NCBI GenBank assembly: GCA_037576215.1
Contig: JBANDB010000004.1
Span: 4,030,001-4,094,000, forward strand
DNA: 64,000 bases
Source of the DNA: Armillaria gallica
Taxonomy: Eukaryota; Basidiomycota; Agaricomycetes; Agaricales; Physalacriaceae
Reading direction: 5' to 3'
The notes under the pieces were generated by a model, which ran no database searches, was not told the DNA's origin, and was given only the letters and a program-made list of their open reading frames with translations. Each line of letters starts with the position of its first letter. The stretch's first letter is position 1. Below, in pieces: positions 1-12,157 of this stretch. The position numbers and the translations under genes are program-made.

Positions 1-65
1 TGCAGCTGCAGTATTCCTTGGCAGGTGAGTCAGACTGTCTCTGATTGGTCTCTTCAAGGTGTACT

Positions 66-360
66 CTATGCTCTGCAATGACAGTGCATGTCAAAAGTCA
101 CCTCTGTGGGCTTAGGACCTTGGCAACTGATGATTAAGTATGCAGCATCTCTCTTCCGGAGCTCTGTTCTGGTGGACAGCTCCTTTCTTAGGCATATTAG
201 CTCTTGGGCCTTTTGGATTCCTAGCAATCTTGCTAATCTCTCAGCCAAAACCCTTGTACTAGGCCTGCCTCATGATATCTCTCTATTTCCTTTCTTGCAC
301 GAGGTTATCTCCAGATTTTCAGGCACTATGCTTCTTTCATTAAGCGAGCACATGGCTGTC
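66..360 (-). pseudogene. Unrecognised coding remnant
   Basis: On the minus strand a reading frame of about 95 codons runs through this stretch with one internal stop. It is rich in Arg, Lys, Glu and Leu and looks like a short coiled-coil segment (for example the string ERLARLLG). I cannot assign a family. The base composition is CpG-poor, like the surrounding transposon debris. It may be the tail of a transposon-borne protein whose remainder lies outside the window. Confidence 0.25.
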
Positions 361-429
361 ATCATTATGTTGTGATCCAACTCTAAGTTCATCCTACTGA
401 TGCAGGTGCAGGTCAAGCTTATTGGAAGG

Positions 430-589
430 AGTGAGCTTGCTAATTGGTCTTTCTGTCAAGCCTGCCCTTCAGGTACAGTGCTCCGACCAAGTCCATGGCC
501 AACTCTGTTGTTTCTATTGACATACTGTGACATTGCTTTGGTAACCTCACTTAGAATAGGTATCTGCATGTCTGCTTAGCAAGCTCACT
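430..589. repeat. Short inverted-repeat element, MITE-like
   Basis: The 14-bp sequence AGTGAGCTTGCTAA at 430-443 is repeated in perfect inverse at 576-589, bounding a 160-bp non-coding segment. Related AGCAAGCTCAC motifs recur near 4,586, 5,049 and 10,804. No clear target duplication flanks it. A small non-autonomous DNA element is likely; a chance inverted repeat inside a larger repeat is the alternative. Confidence 0.4.
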
Positions 590-2083
590 AAGTGTAGCCT
601 ATAAGCTACTGCTTAAACATGCCAAATCGTGAATTTACATGGGTAGCCATGCCATGGGCATGACAATGCACTTGGATGTCCCAAAAGCCACAATTGAGAG
701 GCCAAAGTGCATCATAATAAGGCATTGATGAGCCTCCAGGCTCTGTACACTCAGAATTCACAGATTTTACCTGCTAATTAATGCTATGGTCCCTTCAATG
801 GCCTTTCAGCAAACCAATGATTGCATGCACACTGATACCACTTTCATCCTATGGCAACCACTCCTCACATGCTTTGTTATCCATCCCATCTTGCCATGCA
901 TCATAATTGCCATACTTCATCATGGCAAGGCACCTTTGATTGACAATCACCCCAATATGGAATTGATGCATCACTCAGAAGCACCCAGTTGATGCACCCA
1001 TTGATCACTTAATGAAAATGATGTGATTGACATGAGTACTCTCCCAGCTACAGCAACTACAGACCGTGTTTACCAAGGCTGTTACTTTGCCAAGGCCTCA
1101 AAAAAACATTGCCCCACACATACTCCTCAGTACGATGACTGTTGCCCAGTAATCTCCCAGCTAAACAGCACCTAGTGATCTGCTCATTGCTCAGTAAAGC
1201 CATATGGTTTTCATCCATACATGGCAACGTCGACAAGTTGCTGTTACTTTAGAAGACAAAAGACCATATGTTCCCTACAATTTTTACAAAGCCAAGACCT
1301 TACAGCCTTACTAAGTCTCACATATTTACTCTATTTATAAATTTGTACTTGTAGTATAAAAAGCTAGCTAGAAAACATAGTTAAAAGTTAGTTCATCTCC
1401 AGTTGACTACAGCCTATATCAATTATCATCACATGCTAGTCTATCACCAGTAAACCACATCTATTCACCGTTCTATGGCAATATACCATTTACCCCAGCA
1501 TATTCTCAATTGCATGTCAACTCTTGCACTCACCAGAGTTATTCCATGGTTCTTAACTGTGAAGAGTCTCTTGATATTTGCTCTTCACTCTTAACACTAT
1601 TGTTACATGCTCATATTGTGCCAATATGTGATCACTGCACCGTACCTCACCCATGTTATCTTTTATAGGCCGTCATCATTTCACTTTCACACCATTGGAG
1701 TTTTACAGTTTCTCTTTCACCATTGTTATCGTCACCCACTTGGGTAGTCTCAGAGCAGACTTAGGATCAGTTTCAGCAAGTTTTCGTATAGTATCAGTCC
1801 CTTGAGTGGACTTGAAGGTTAGTTTTGACATAGGATAGGATTGTCTTAGTACAAGACCAGTTTCAACATTGATGCAGCACCATCACACTGTATAGGACCA
1901 GTATCACCGCCAGTTTTTGTAGTTCCATGTTTTCTCTTGCCATTTCACCCTCAGCACCTTGTTTCACATTTTCTCTCACCACATGCAGTCTCAACCCCAT
2001 GTCTTCTCATCACCTTGCTCATTCCTAGACTATTGCCAACCATTTAGTCTATTCTTCACAATTCACCCCACTCAGATTACCGT

Positions 2084-3635
2084 TGATGAGCCTAGACTTC
2101 TGTGGCAATGGCAACACCCAAAACTCTGAGAGAGCTTAGGCAATTAACATGGTAACATGGCAATCAAGGCATTGTGTGTTTGCGAGTGGTTCAGTGCACC
2201 TCCATGCAGTCAATTCCTCTATAACACAAGATACACTGTGACTTTAAGTCAGCAAAGTAGTACTCTTGGTCAATGAGTACTAGTAGACATTGGCTGTAAG
2301 CCAGGAGGGATCTCAATAAATGAGATGGGACAGAATCTGGTATGACTTGAATACCAAGAAACCATGATAGAAACTGTAAAAATGGCTTAGAAAACACGAA
2401 AATGAATCTAGAAATCATAGCAATGTGCTAGAAGACATCGAAATAGCCTAGTAAATGTGGCTAGAGGGTGTACCTAATAATGTGAGTTGAAACAATAGCA
2501 ATAAACATATGGAAACTGTAAGAAACTGAGAGAAAATGTGGTAACTGTGGTGCTGAGTGGGGTATTGCAGCAATAGATGCACAGCAACTCAGAACAATGG
2601 TGAAGACAAGGGTGATCCTATGGAGAATGGTGCTGAACTGGGCCTATGTGGAGGCAATACTGAACTGGGCAGTGAAAACAATGGCGATGTAGAAGGTGAA
2701 AGTGATGAAACAATCCTATATGGTGAAAGTGAAGCAATGTTGTGGCATTAAAAGACAAAAGCAAGTTATTGATGCAAGAATTCATGTATTGGTGCAATTA
2801 ACAAAACTAACCAACAATGTTAAGAGTAAAGCAAGCAGTGAGGGATAACTTGGAGTAACCATAGCTGACTGGTAATGCTGTAGCCTCATCAACTGGGTAA
2901 GAACTAGCTCTAAAAATGCAGTTTCTACCTAGTTTTTATACTACAAGTACAATTTTATAAATAGAATATTCATTGGAGCCTTAGTAAGGTTGTAAGTCCT
3001 TGGCTTTTGTAATAACTGTAGTAAACATATAGAATCTGTGGTTCTAAAGTAACAGCAAGTCCTTGATGTTGCCATGTATGGATGGAAACCATGTGGTTTT
3101 ATTGAGCGATGAGTGGATCATGAGGTGCTGTTTAGCTGCAGATTACTGAGCTGCAGTTGCCATGCTGAGGTGTACACTTGTGTCCATGATAATTCGAGGT
3201 CTTGGCACTGTAACAGCCTTAGTAAACACAGTCTGTAGTTGCCGTGGCTGTAATCATCATAGCTGGAAGGGTACTCATGTCAATCACATCATTTCATTAA
3301 ATGATTGATGGGCACATCAACTAGGTCCTTCTGAGTGATGCAGCAATTCTGTATTGGGATGATTGGTGATCAATGGTGCCTTGCTATAATGGGATATGGT
3401 AATTGTGATGTGTGGCGAGCTGGGAAGGATAATGGAGCATTGAAGGAGTATAGATGTCACAGTTTTAGGATTGTATCTGGGTGTTTGTGGCATATACTGC
3501 AAAAATCCATGGTATTATCGAGAGTTGGAGGTATTATGGAGCATGTGGGGATTATAATGGAGTCATTTTGAAGGTATTGGGTGAGGAATGGATAAATCTG
3601 CGAATTCTGAGCATACAGAGCCTGAAGGCTCATCA
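2084..3635 (+). mobile_element. TGATGAGCCT-TIR element, copy B (nested, complete)
   Basis: This 1,552-bp element has ends TGATGAGCCT (2084-2093) and AGGCTCATCA (3626-3635). It aligns along its length with the copy at 30,654-32,295. The first 22 bases of the two ends also share scattered identity (CTCTGT/TTCTGT), so the inverted repeat extends imperfectly beyond 10 bp. It lies inside copy A in opposite orientation. Short frames inside (for example 2557-2751) show no family resemblance and are probably spurious. The family is non-autonomous, and the partner transposase is unknown. Confidence 0.7.
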
Positions 3636-3695
3636 CTATCTAGCAACGTTTTCTAGTCTTGTCTCACATTTTCTCATATGGATTTGTGGTATTCA

Positions 3696-5409
3696 TGTTG
3701 TCACACCCACAGCATGTCTAAGGGTGTAATTTTGCAAAATGTCATACCTTACACATTAGCAATGCAGAGGTATTGTGAGTGGGCTGACAGTGCAAGTGGC
3801 ATGCAAAGAAGCAAGGTCACTGAGGTAGAGAGCTCTATAATAAAAAAAGATGCAATGGAATTAAAACATAAGGACTTTGTCATTGCACTGTACCTTACAG
3901 GCATGCACAGCAACAAGGCTGAAGGGCGAGCTAGCTTGCCAAACCACCCATTTGCAATAGAGGACTCAGCTGGAGTGGGATGCGCTTGTATGTGGGCCGA
4001 GGCTAATTTAGATAATGACATGTCTGTAATCTATGACGTGTAGTCCCTGGAGATCCAGAAAAACAATATCACACACAGGGCAATCAAGAGAACCCTGGGC
4101 ATGGCCTAGAAACAGGCTTCAGCTGATGGAAATAGTGAGTGGGCTGGAGAGCTGAAGCATTTCTTGGTTACCAGGTCTAGAATATGATGCTGTCACCTTC
4201 GGAGCAGACTCAAAAGCTGAATATGAAGTGTGATCAGTGATCAAGAATTAAGCAGCTATTGAGTGCACGCTCGCGAGCTACTCTGCTGCTATGGTGAGCA
4301 ACATCAACATTGCTTAGCTCTTTGAGACTACTAAAAAGAGAAATGAGTGGCACGCTGCCTAGGGTGCTGTGCCAACTTGGAAGAGGAATATCCAGCCAAA
4401 AAAGAAGTAAATTACTAAAAATCTGTTTGTAACGATCAATCTCCCATAGTATAAGTAGAGTAGATTTTCATGTATTAAGGCAAGCTACCTACCCCCCACA
4501 TAACATAATAAAGTTTCAGTTTTGATCTGGACTTGTCACACTGCGTAAGAGTTAGTGACTTCAAGCCTCAGCTACAACACAAGTTTAGCAAGCTCACAGA
4601 GAAATTGAATAAGAGAAATTTTGGGTACAAACTTCGGTTTACTTAAGATAAGAAAGGGATTCAGAAGCAGTGACACTGCATCTGTCTCGAGAGGTTTACT
4701 TGGTTACATCTGAGAGAAAGCTCTGTTCCTTTTCTGGTTCAGTGTAAGAAAGAGAAGTTGTATTGTGCTGGCCTCTGTGTAGGTCTAGGAGTAGTTGCAA
4801 AGGAATCAGCCAGATTGAGCTGTTCTCACAGTTGCACAAAGTGTGACAGGTGTGCACAGTTGGACCTCACGGCATCATTGTTAGGGCGAGCACACTGTGT
4901 GTGAGGACTTGTGGGGACAGTTTTGAGAATAATTGAGATTTGAGTGGGAGTGCTGAGGGCCTTCATCATGACAAGTTTGGAAGTCAGGTTTAGCAACTAA
5001 GAGAAAGGCGGCGTCATGTGCAGATTAGATCTTGCAGCGGGTTGTACTTAGCAAGCTCACTGACCAAACTTGGTTGTTTTGCGGATCTGCATATCCATGT
5101 GTTTTGTCTTTTGAAATATCCTTTGCCTTGAGGGTTGCATGGTTCACCATGCTATCTTGTAAAAAGCTCTGAAGAGATAGAGAATTTGAGATTAGCTTGA
5201 TAATACTACGTTGTTGTGCATATCATTCTAGTGAGCTCACTGAGATAATTTGAGATACTGTCAGCGTGCAAGTGGAATTAAAATCCTTGCTCCCCTCCGC
5301 ACTTAAGGAGATTGTGTGTGTGTGTGTTTTGTGGGATTGAGTATAGGTTTTGTGTGTGTTCATGCTAGGCCATGCTCAGTTTCACGAGTGCCCATCACCA
5401 GCCTCGTCA
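3696..5409 (+). mobile_element. Insertion X inside copy A
   Basis: This block separates two halves of copy A (ending GTATTCATG, resuming TCATACCC), so it is a later insertion of about 1.7 kb. Its right-hand 550 bp (about 4850-5409) match 10,837-11,390 on the minus strand, including a (GT)n tract and the end ACCAGCCTCGTCAA. A TATA-like and poly(A)-signal-like region lies near 4,440-4,530 (AATAAAG), so part of it may be an LTR. A 121-codon frame at 3678-4043 has no recognisable motif. The class of element is not clear. Confidence 0.45.
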
Positions 5410-6059
5410 ATGTCATACCCACTTTTGTCCCCTCTCATTTCAAGAGATCCTTACCAGCTTATAGCCCTAGCATCTAGTACTCAACTACCAAGCAGTACTA
5501 CTTCACAGACTTAAAGTCACAGTGTATACTTGCATATAGAGGAATTGATTTACTGCATGGAGGTGCCCCAAACCCACTTGCAAACATGATTGCCTTAATT
5601 GCCATGCTACTATGTTAAATACCCAATCTCATTCTGAGTTGGTGTTGCCATTGCCATGGAAGTCTAGGCTCATCAGCGTCTACATCTAGACATGTTGGAA
5701 ATGAGAGGAAAAGGCTATACCAGGTACATGCTACCATTTTAATTTAATTTCCTTGGTGGCTGATGAACTGTACAGTTCTTACATGATATAAATTGTAAAA
5801 TACTACATCAATTTACCAATTATTTTCTTCCTCATGCCTGATTCTAGCCTGATTCTTGACAGATGATGCAACTATTGATGGCCACAACACTATGGAGAGA
5901 GTGCATCACCACTGCCACTACCACAGCCACTGCTGCTCCCTACCCCATCATTCCAAAAACACAGGCCTGACATCCTGAATGAATCAGAAGATCATGACCA
6001 CTCTGCTGCACTGTCTGCAACTCGGCAATCTAAACAAGTATGTGCTGATGATGAGACCC

Positions 6060-9000
6060 TGGACAAACATGATGAGCCTGAGGCACCAGAAAAACAAGCT
6101 GGTGCGTAGTTACAATCCCTTGATTCGATTAATACTAATCAGATTTAGATGCCATTGAGGCCACAGATGTGTGACCAAGCTCTCCCAAAGTTTTGATCTT
6201 GCCTTGCACTGACAAAACAGATTCTAATGGATTTGCAAAGGACATTGAGAAGATGGTTGCTGTATTGAAGCCCAAAAACTTCTCTGTCAACAAATGTCAT
6301 GGCAGATATGAAGCATTTTTTTTCAGCCAGCATCAGATGAGCAAAACAAGAAAGGTGAGATAGTCTCATGAAAGCACTGTACCGTATGTCAGTGAGTGGA
6401 TGAATGCTATACAGCTCTTATATTTGTTTACATCATAGCATAGTAACATGTTTGCCACTGATGTTAGTACTGGGCAGTATCATCTAGCTGCAAAGCATAA
6501 GGTACAAGGTCTGACTATCTTCTATCTTTATAGCTACTAGATCTCTATAGCTACTGGCAGGGTGATTATTGTGCTTGGTGTAAGGCTAACAACTTTGAAT
6601 CAATGCTTCCCAAGGATACTGCTAAACACCACAAAGAAGAGAAGGAAAAGCTTGCATAGTCTTCTCTTGATAACCACATTGTTGATCTTACACACCAAAA
6701 ACAAGAGACACAGGTGGTCTATTCCGACCATAACTGGGAGTGTGCTACATTACACTGAATGATCAACACCGAACAAGTAAGCTTTCTTCATGTGCTCAGG
6801 CATAAAGTCTAGTTCTGCTAATATTTCCGATTCAATTACAGCCTATTGATGCCTTCCAACATCCTGATTTCATTTGGATGATTCACATGGCCGCCCAGGC
6901 CCCTGATGGTCAGATATTTCTGCCTGGACAAAAGGCAATACACTGTGCAATTCTAGAATGGAGCAATGAGCATTTGGTCAATTTAAAGAATCTTTTTGCA
7001 GTAAGCTCAATTATTGACATTAATAACAATGTCCTGACTTCTCTATTTATCAGTCAAACTAAGTTACCAGTCATGTTAATAGCTATTTCGCCGTGACTGT
7101 GCACTACATTGAAGAGAAAGAGCCTTGTCAATGGACTCTGCAGACAGCTTTGATTGGGTTTGTATGCTTGATGGAGGCACATACCAGAAAGTGCCTAGGG
7201 CAGCTTCAATTTAAATTGGTAGAGCAAGTTGGTTTGCAAAAATGTGTAAGTTATTGTTATTTGATCTTATCTAGTCTAACCTTGGAGATCAGTCAGGGCC
7301 TGTGACATGCAATAATGTGTCTTCAAATGATAGTATGATGGTTGAGTATTCTTTTCACATTCACCTAGCAGGGGATACCAAGTATGAGGCAGAACAAAAC
7401 CATGTTCGCTGCTTATCCCACTCAGTAAACTTCAGTTCCCAGAAATTTATGCATACTTACAGCAAAGCTCCACACTATGATCCTCACAATCCTGACATGC
7501 ATATTCCTACCAATAGAGATGAAGTCGGAATCATTCAGGCAATCAGTGTTAAGGTATATATCATATTTTCATCATGATCTACCATTCATTAATTATTAAT
7601 CAACACCAGCAGGAGAGATCATCATCTGCACATCATGAAAAGTTTCTTGATGTTCAGCAAGTATTAAATGCAAAGATGTTGGAGATGCAGAGGTGGAGAA
7701 GCTGAAACACCTCTGCCTTGATATGCCAGTCTGGTGGTCCTCAATGTTTAACATGTTAATATGGGTGCTGCTACTGAGATTGGTGATCTTTAATATCTCA
7801 CATGTTATTCCCTTTCTTAATCTATTTTACAGGCCATCGACAGATTTGTTGTTGAGTTAATTCTTGATGAGAGAGATAAACAAAAGGTGGAGAAGCTACA
7901 AATGTTATGCTTGTCTGAGGATAAGTGGCAATATGTTGTCTTATTCACATGGATTCTCCAGGTCAGTAATACTTCCAGCCTCTGCTCCAGACTGATCCTA
8001 TGGTTACTAGCTCTTTGATAATGCTTAGCAAGAATTTTTGTCAAGTGCCTATCTGTCACTTCAACTGGTTATTCCAGCTTTGGAGCAACTTCATCAAAAG
8101 TTGACCAACTGACTTTCCAAGCCTGAGTATGCTCCATTTGAGCCAGCTATTCAAGCTTGCTTGGAGATCATAGAAAAGTATTACAGCCACACCAAATACA
8201 CAGATGTATATATCATAGCAATAGGTAAGTCTGTTTATCAGTGTTAATTTTTTGTTACGCTGACAAGATGGCTTAGTACTTGATTCAACAATGAAACTGA
8301 TGTGGATTGAGAAAGAATGGGAGCCTGCATTATGAAGGGAAGCACTAGAATTGGTTCAGAAGAATGTGAGATTTATTTCAATGCTTCTTTCTATTCTGTA
8401 ATGCTCATAGCTTTGTTAAATAGTACAAGACTTGCTATACACAGATGTACAATACTGATGGCCCACCCCCTACTATAGATACCTCAAGTTCATGCAGTAA
8501 GATAAGTTGCAAAATGCAAAGTCTGCTTGAAGATTCACATAATGAGGATGATGATGTGGAGGCTGATAATAGCTGCACACCTACATTGGCATCATCATGG
8601 GAGCTTGGGTTCAATGAATATATATATGGGGTTGATTGTCTTGCTCTGAATCAGTCTGTAGTTGCATGGTGGGGGGTTTGTATTTTCTTTCACATATGTA
8701 ATTTGTGCCTTTGTCTGACATTTAAATCTTACAGCAAGCATCAGTTCAATTGCCAGTATGGACAGCAATTGCATGCAACTATCTACCTGTTATGGCATTG
8801 TCCATGTCAAGTGAGAAGATATTCTCTTCTAGTGGAATTACAATATCCAAATGGCACAACTGACTACATGGCAACATTGTGGAAGCACTTCAAATTCTCA
8901 AGTCAGCCTTTCGACACAGCAATATATCCTATTTCAAGGATCTACTGACACTGCAGACTGAGAAGGATATTCTAGATGAGGAGAGGAAAGAAGATGAGCT

Positions 9001-9080
9001 GATGACATTAGTTCATTAGAAGATGAAGAGCAGGCTAGCTATTGATCTAGATGATGACTGCTATAAAACTGACTAAGTAA
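6060..9080 (+). pseudogene. hAT-family DNA transposase, decayed
   Basis: Fragments in all three forward frames follow the order of a fungal hAT transposase. Near 6,290-6,360 is a BED-finger-like start (KHFFSAS). At 7,302-7,580 is the central block with an RCLSHSVN-type motif, the usual Cys/His segment before the inserted helical domain. Near 8,780-8,940 is the C-terminal hAT dimerisation domain, with MALSMSSEKIFSSSG followed by a stop and then NIVEALQILKSA. Several introns are plausible, but many stops and frameshifts remain, so it is inactive. Family membership is clear from the C-terminal domain; the exon structure is not. Confidence 0.7.
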
Positions 9081-9108
9081 TCATATACTCGTTTGATGTG
9101 TATACAGC

Positions 9109-9252
9109 ACTATGTAGGTCAAGCCTAGGTCTACTACCTAAGCCTGACCTGACCTGACCAGGGTCAGGGCTTAGGGCTTGGGCTCATGTAAGTTACTACC
9201 TAAGCCCTGAACTACCCAGCCCAAGCCTGAAAAACCTGACCCAGCCTAACCC
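9109..9252 (+). repeat. hAT 3' subterminal repeats and end
   Basis: Immediately after the transposase remnant is a cluster of short motifs in both orientations (CCTGACC, GGGTCAGG, AGCCCAAGCC), typical of the transposase-binding subterminal regions of hAT elements. It ends near CCCAGACATCACTA. The matching 5' end was not found, so the element is probably truncated on the left. Confidence 0.5.
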
Positions 9253-9585
9253 AGACATCACTAATCAATTGATAGCCATGTCACCAATAGTCCAATGCAC
9301 TCTGCTTACTCAGGCTCTCTCATCTAACCTAAATGGCTGTCCTGTTGAGGCTATGCTCATTTGGCTACTTACGGTCACTATATTTACTTACTCTATACCT
9401 TATTTCTGACTATCTATCTGACCATATCATATCTAATTTCTCAACTTGCTTGCTGTCTAGCTGACATGTCCACTGTCTCAACACATCCAAAAAACAATGC
9501 ATATATGCACTTTGGTATCCCTTAGGCACATACACAATCAATTTGTCACCAATCAGCATCATATTGCTTCAGTGGAAAAACCATC
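9253..9585. other. Non-coding, pyrimidine-rich
   Basis: No open frame or recognisable signal was found. A TTTGGTATCCC string near 9,509 faintly resembles an initiator-tRNA primer site ahead of the Copia gag remnant, but the match is too short to call. Confidence 0.3.
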
Positions 9586-10836
9586 ATGTCTGGAGATCAG
9601 AATCAGAGCTTTAATCACCTCATCAACAGCCTTCACCAGATTCTCAGTCCATCAACTTTCTTTAGAGACTTGATGACAGCAACAAATCAAAGCTTTCCGA
9701 TATTTCAAGGATATATGCATCCTGGTTTCATGTATGCTACCCAGTCTGCACTCCAGTTCAACCATCCACTCAAACATGTTTAAAATTTCCTTTCTCAATT
9801 TATGTATTATTCTTTCATCATGAATCCTTATATGAACCTCTACAATGACCCATCTTATATTTATCAAAATGTTCCACTGCTGCATTACATACAAAATTTT
9901 CCTTCTCAAACTACATACCAATTTTGAAACACTTCATTAAATAGTTCTCAAAATGATGCATAAGGTACTATCCAGAACACTGTCCCTCCTCCTGTCCCTC
10001 CCCATCCAAATTGTCCCCCACTTTCTCAATCTCCTCCTCCTCCTACTCCTAATATTCCTCAACCACCTCCCTCTGCTCCTCCTTCAAACAATATTCCAAA
10101 CACTGCTCCTCCTCCCTACTCTCATGTACAATCAAATGTGTTGTTACACCAATACCAAAATGTCCAATCACAAATTCAATACATATACTTATCTATTCTA
10201 CCTACAAATATTTTACAAAACAATATTTTACAAACTTCCTATATACCAGAATTAAAAACCTGAGCAGACTGGGCTGCATGGTACTACAGTGTACAGAACT
10301 TGCTAACATCTAAAGCATTATTCATCTATATCTGTGATCCTCCAGCTTTGTATATTACACATAATCCAATGAATACACCCTCATTCTCTCTGGTTCTCCA
10401 TCCGTACTCACTACTCTAACATACCCAGGAATGGATATCTTGGCACTGCAAAGACACTGTCATATATGGAGTACTGACATCAAGGCTGTCATAGGAAATA
10501 CTTGGTATGATCCCACCCTTGATGGACTCTAGTACCAGAGTCCACAGCACAGTGAGAGAGGCCTTTCATCTTCTACACTGTCATTATGAGGGTGGAAACA
10601 TCCAATATACTCTGCTAGAACATAAATGTCTTGCACTCATACATTGCATATCAATCACCAGCATTCTCCAATTTGTTCAGTCATGGACTTCAATGGTTCA
10701 AACCCTACATGACATGGAAGGTTACCTGCTTTCATACACAACACTCAGCCTGAATGTCATCAACCTTCTCCCACCACATTTCTCCAAAATTTGCAATAAG
10801 AACATTAGCAAGCTCAGGAACCCTGCTGTGTTAATG
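9586..10836 (+). pseudogene. Ty1/Copia gag remnant
   Basis: A 65-codon start (9586-9783) is followed, in shifted frames, by a Pro-rich tract (about 9,980-10,150, runs of PPP). A capsid-like region (10,260-10,800) follows, with the spacing of fungal Copia gag: a W..W...V..LL block, a P-rich loop, then SRLS, and further on WTSMVQTLHDMEGY. Stops and frameshifts break it at least four times. No pol follows; it is cut off near 10,836 by the second copy of insertion X. Assignment to Copia rather than another retroelement rests on the order of capsid-like motifs only. Confidence 0.45.
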
Positions 10837-11390
10837 AAGCTGGTTATGGGCATTTGCAAGACTAAGAGCAGCCTAGCATGAACAACACACTAAACCTAAC
10901 ACTCAATCTCACTAACACACACACACAATCTCTATAAATGCAGAGGAGAGCAAGAAATTTAATTCTACTTGTGCATCGACAGTACCTTAATATATCTTAA
11001 TGAGCTTTCAACACAATGCAAGCACACCATGTATAATTGACAAGCCAGTTATCAATTCCAAATCTCATTGAAGCTTTTACAAGAGAGCATGACAAACCAT
11101 ACAACCCTCAAGGCAAACAATATCTCAAATAAAGTATACACACAGACATACCGATCTGCAAAACAACCAAGTTTGTTTAGTGAGCTCACTAAGTACAAGT
11201 CACTGCTAGGTCCAACTGTGCATGACTTCACCTTCTTCTTAGTTGCTAAACCTGAATCCCAACTCATCACAATAGAGGCCCTTGGCATTTGCAAACAAAA
11301 CACACAATTTTACTCTCAAGGAACATTCCCATAAGTTCTCACACACAGTGCACTCATTCTAACAACAGTGCTATGAGGTCCAACTGCACC
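10837..11390 (-). mobile_element. Second, partial copy of insertion X
   Basis: The minus strand matches about 4850-5409 with substitutions spread evenly, including the CA/GT microsatellite (10,915-10,927) and the shared segment GATCTGCAAAACAACC at 11,149-11,164. The right part of X is missing. The abrupt junction with the Copia gag frame at the left marks an insertion site. Confidence 0.55.
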
Positions 11391-12149
11391 TGTAGCAGGC
11401 ACTTTCATCATTCATATATCAATCAATGTCAATTGACTGGTCTTGTGATAAATCCACATCTGTTAAGCCCACTACTTAGAAGATATAATAAATGTTAATT
11501 ATGCTAATTAACACCTATAATAAGAGGAGAAATAGATAAAACCTACTGTACCTTGATAATTATTAAATAAGGTCTGGCCAGATGTCATAAGATAAGACAC
11601 AATCTAGCATGCTGTGTCATCTGCATCATTGTATCTATGTGCACTCGCTTCCCTGTCATTTCTGAAGCTCCCAATCAATGCCTGATGTTCCTATGCCTAA
11701 GCTCACTGTCTCCCTCAATATCAGCAATATTTATCTCATTTCTTCACAAATAAATAAGGAAAAAAGGAGAAAAATCACAATATAATATTAGTATACTAAT
11801 ATCAAGTTTACTATAAACATTTCATCTTAGAAAAGTGAATATATCTAATGGACAGAGGCAGAGTCACTCAGAAGTCTTGTTTCATTTGTTCAGGCTACAC
11901 TTCTTGCCCTTGTCAGAACAGGCCTTCCTCTTCTTTGTCTGAGTGTCACTGCTTTCAGCATATCATTGATGCTCATCGATACACTCCTGAACATCTGGCT
12001 GACTTAAATGAATTCATCAGCATGAGCCTTTCATGAGAGTGCTACACAAAAGCCTTAAATCTACAAGAACATGAATATCTGATAGCAATTTGAGGGAGAG
12101 AAGTTATGCTGGCCAGCCAGTAAGCTCAACACAATATTTCTTGATAATA
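11391..12149. other. AT-rich stretch with no recognised gene
   Basis: The stretch is AT-rich with direct and inverted TAATTA motifs near 11,495-11,515. A 62-codon forward frame (11,848-12,036) contains several Cys and His residues but no family resemblance. It may be the eroded end of a retroelement. Confidence 0.3.
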
Positions 12150-12157
12150 TCAGTTTG
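12150..12157. repeat. Target-site duplication TCAGTTTG (left)
   Basis: The 8-bp sequence is repeated exactly at 13,400-13,407, flanking the element between. Eight base pairs is the duplication length of hAT transposases. Confidence 0.8.

Larger units (their letters stand above)
726..5675 (-). mobile_element. TGATGAGCCT-TIR element, copy A, split in three
   Basis: The left end TGATGAGCCT (726-735) and the right end AGGCTCATCA (5666-5675) are inverted repeats. The minus-strand sequence is collinear with the intact copy at 30,654-32,295 in three blocks: 726-2083, 3636-about 3696, and about 5410-5675. The gaps are filled by an inverted copy of the same family (2084-3635) and by an unrelated insertion. 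Removing both restores continuity; for example the block after 3636 continues the match exactly where 2083 stopped. No transposase reading frame is seen, so it is non-autonomous. No target duplication was identified. Confidence 0.7.

Noticed and set aside
3678..4043. 121-codon forward frame as a real gene
   Set aside because: It lies across the boundary of insertion X, shows no domain, and overlaps a shadow frame on the other strand.
9500..9520. Initiator-tRNA primer site for the Copia remnant
   Set aside because: Only TGGTATC matches, with no LTR next to it; too weak to annotate.
10906..10930. CA microsatellite as a functional site
   Set aside because: It is shared with the other X copy and is simply part of that repeat.
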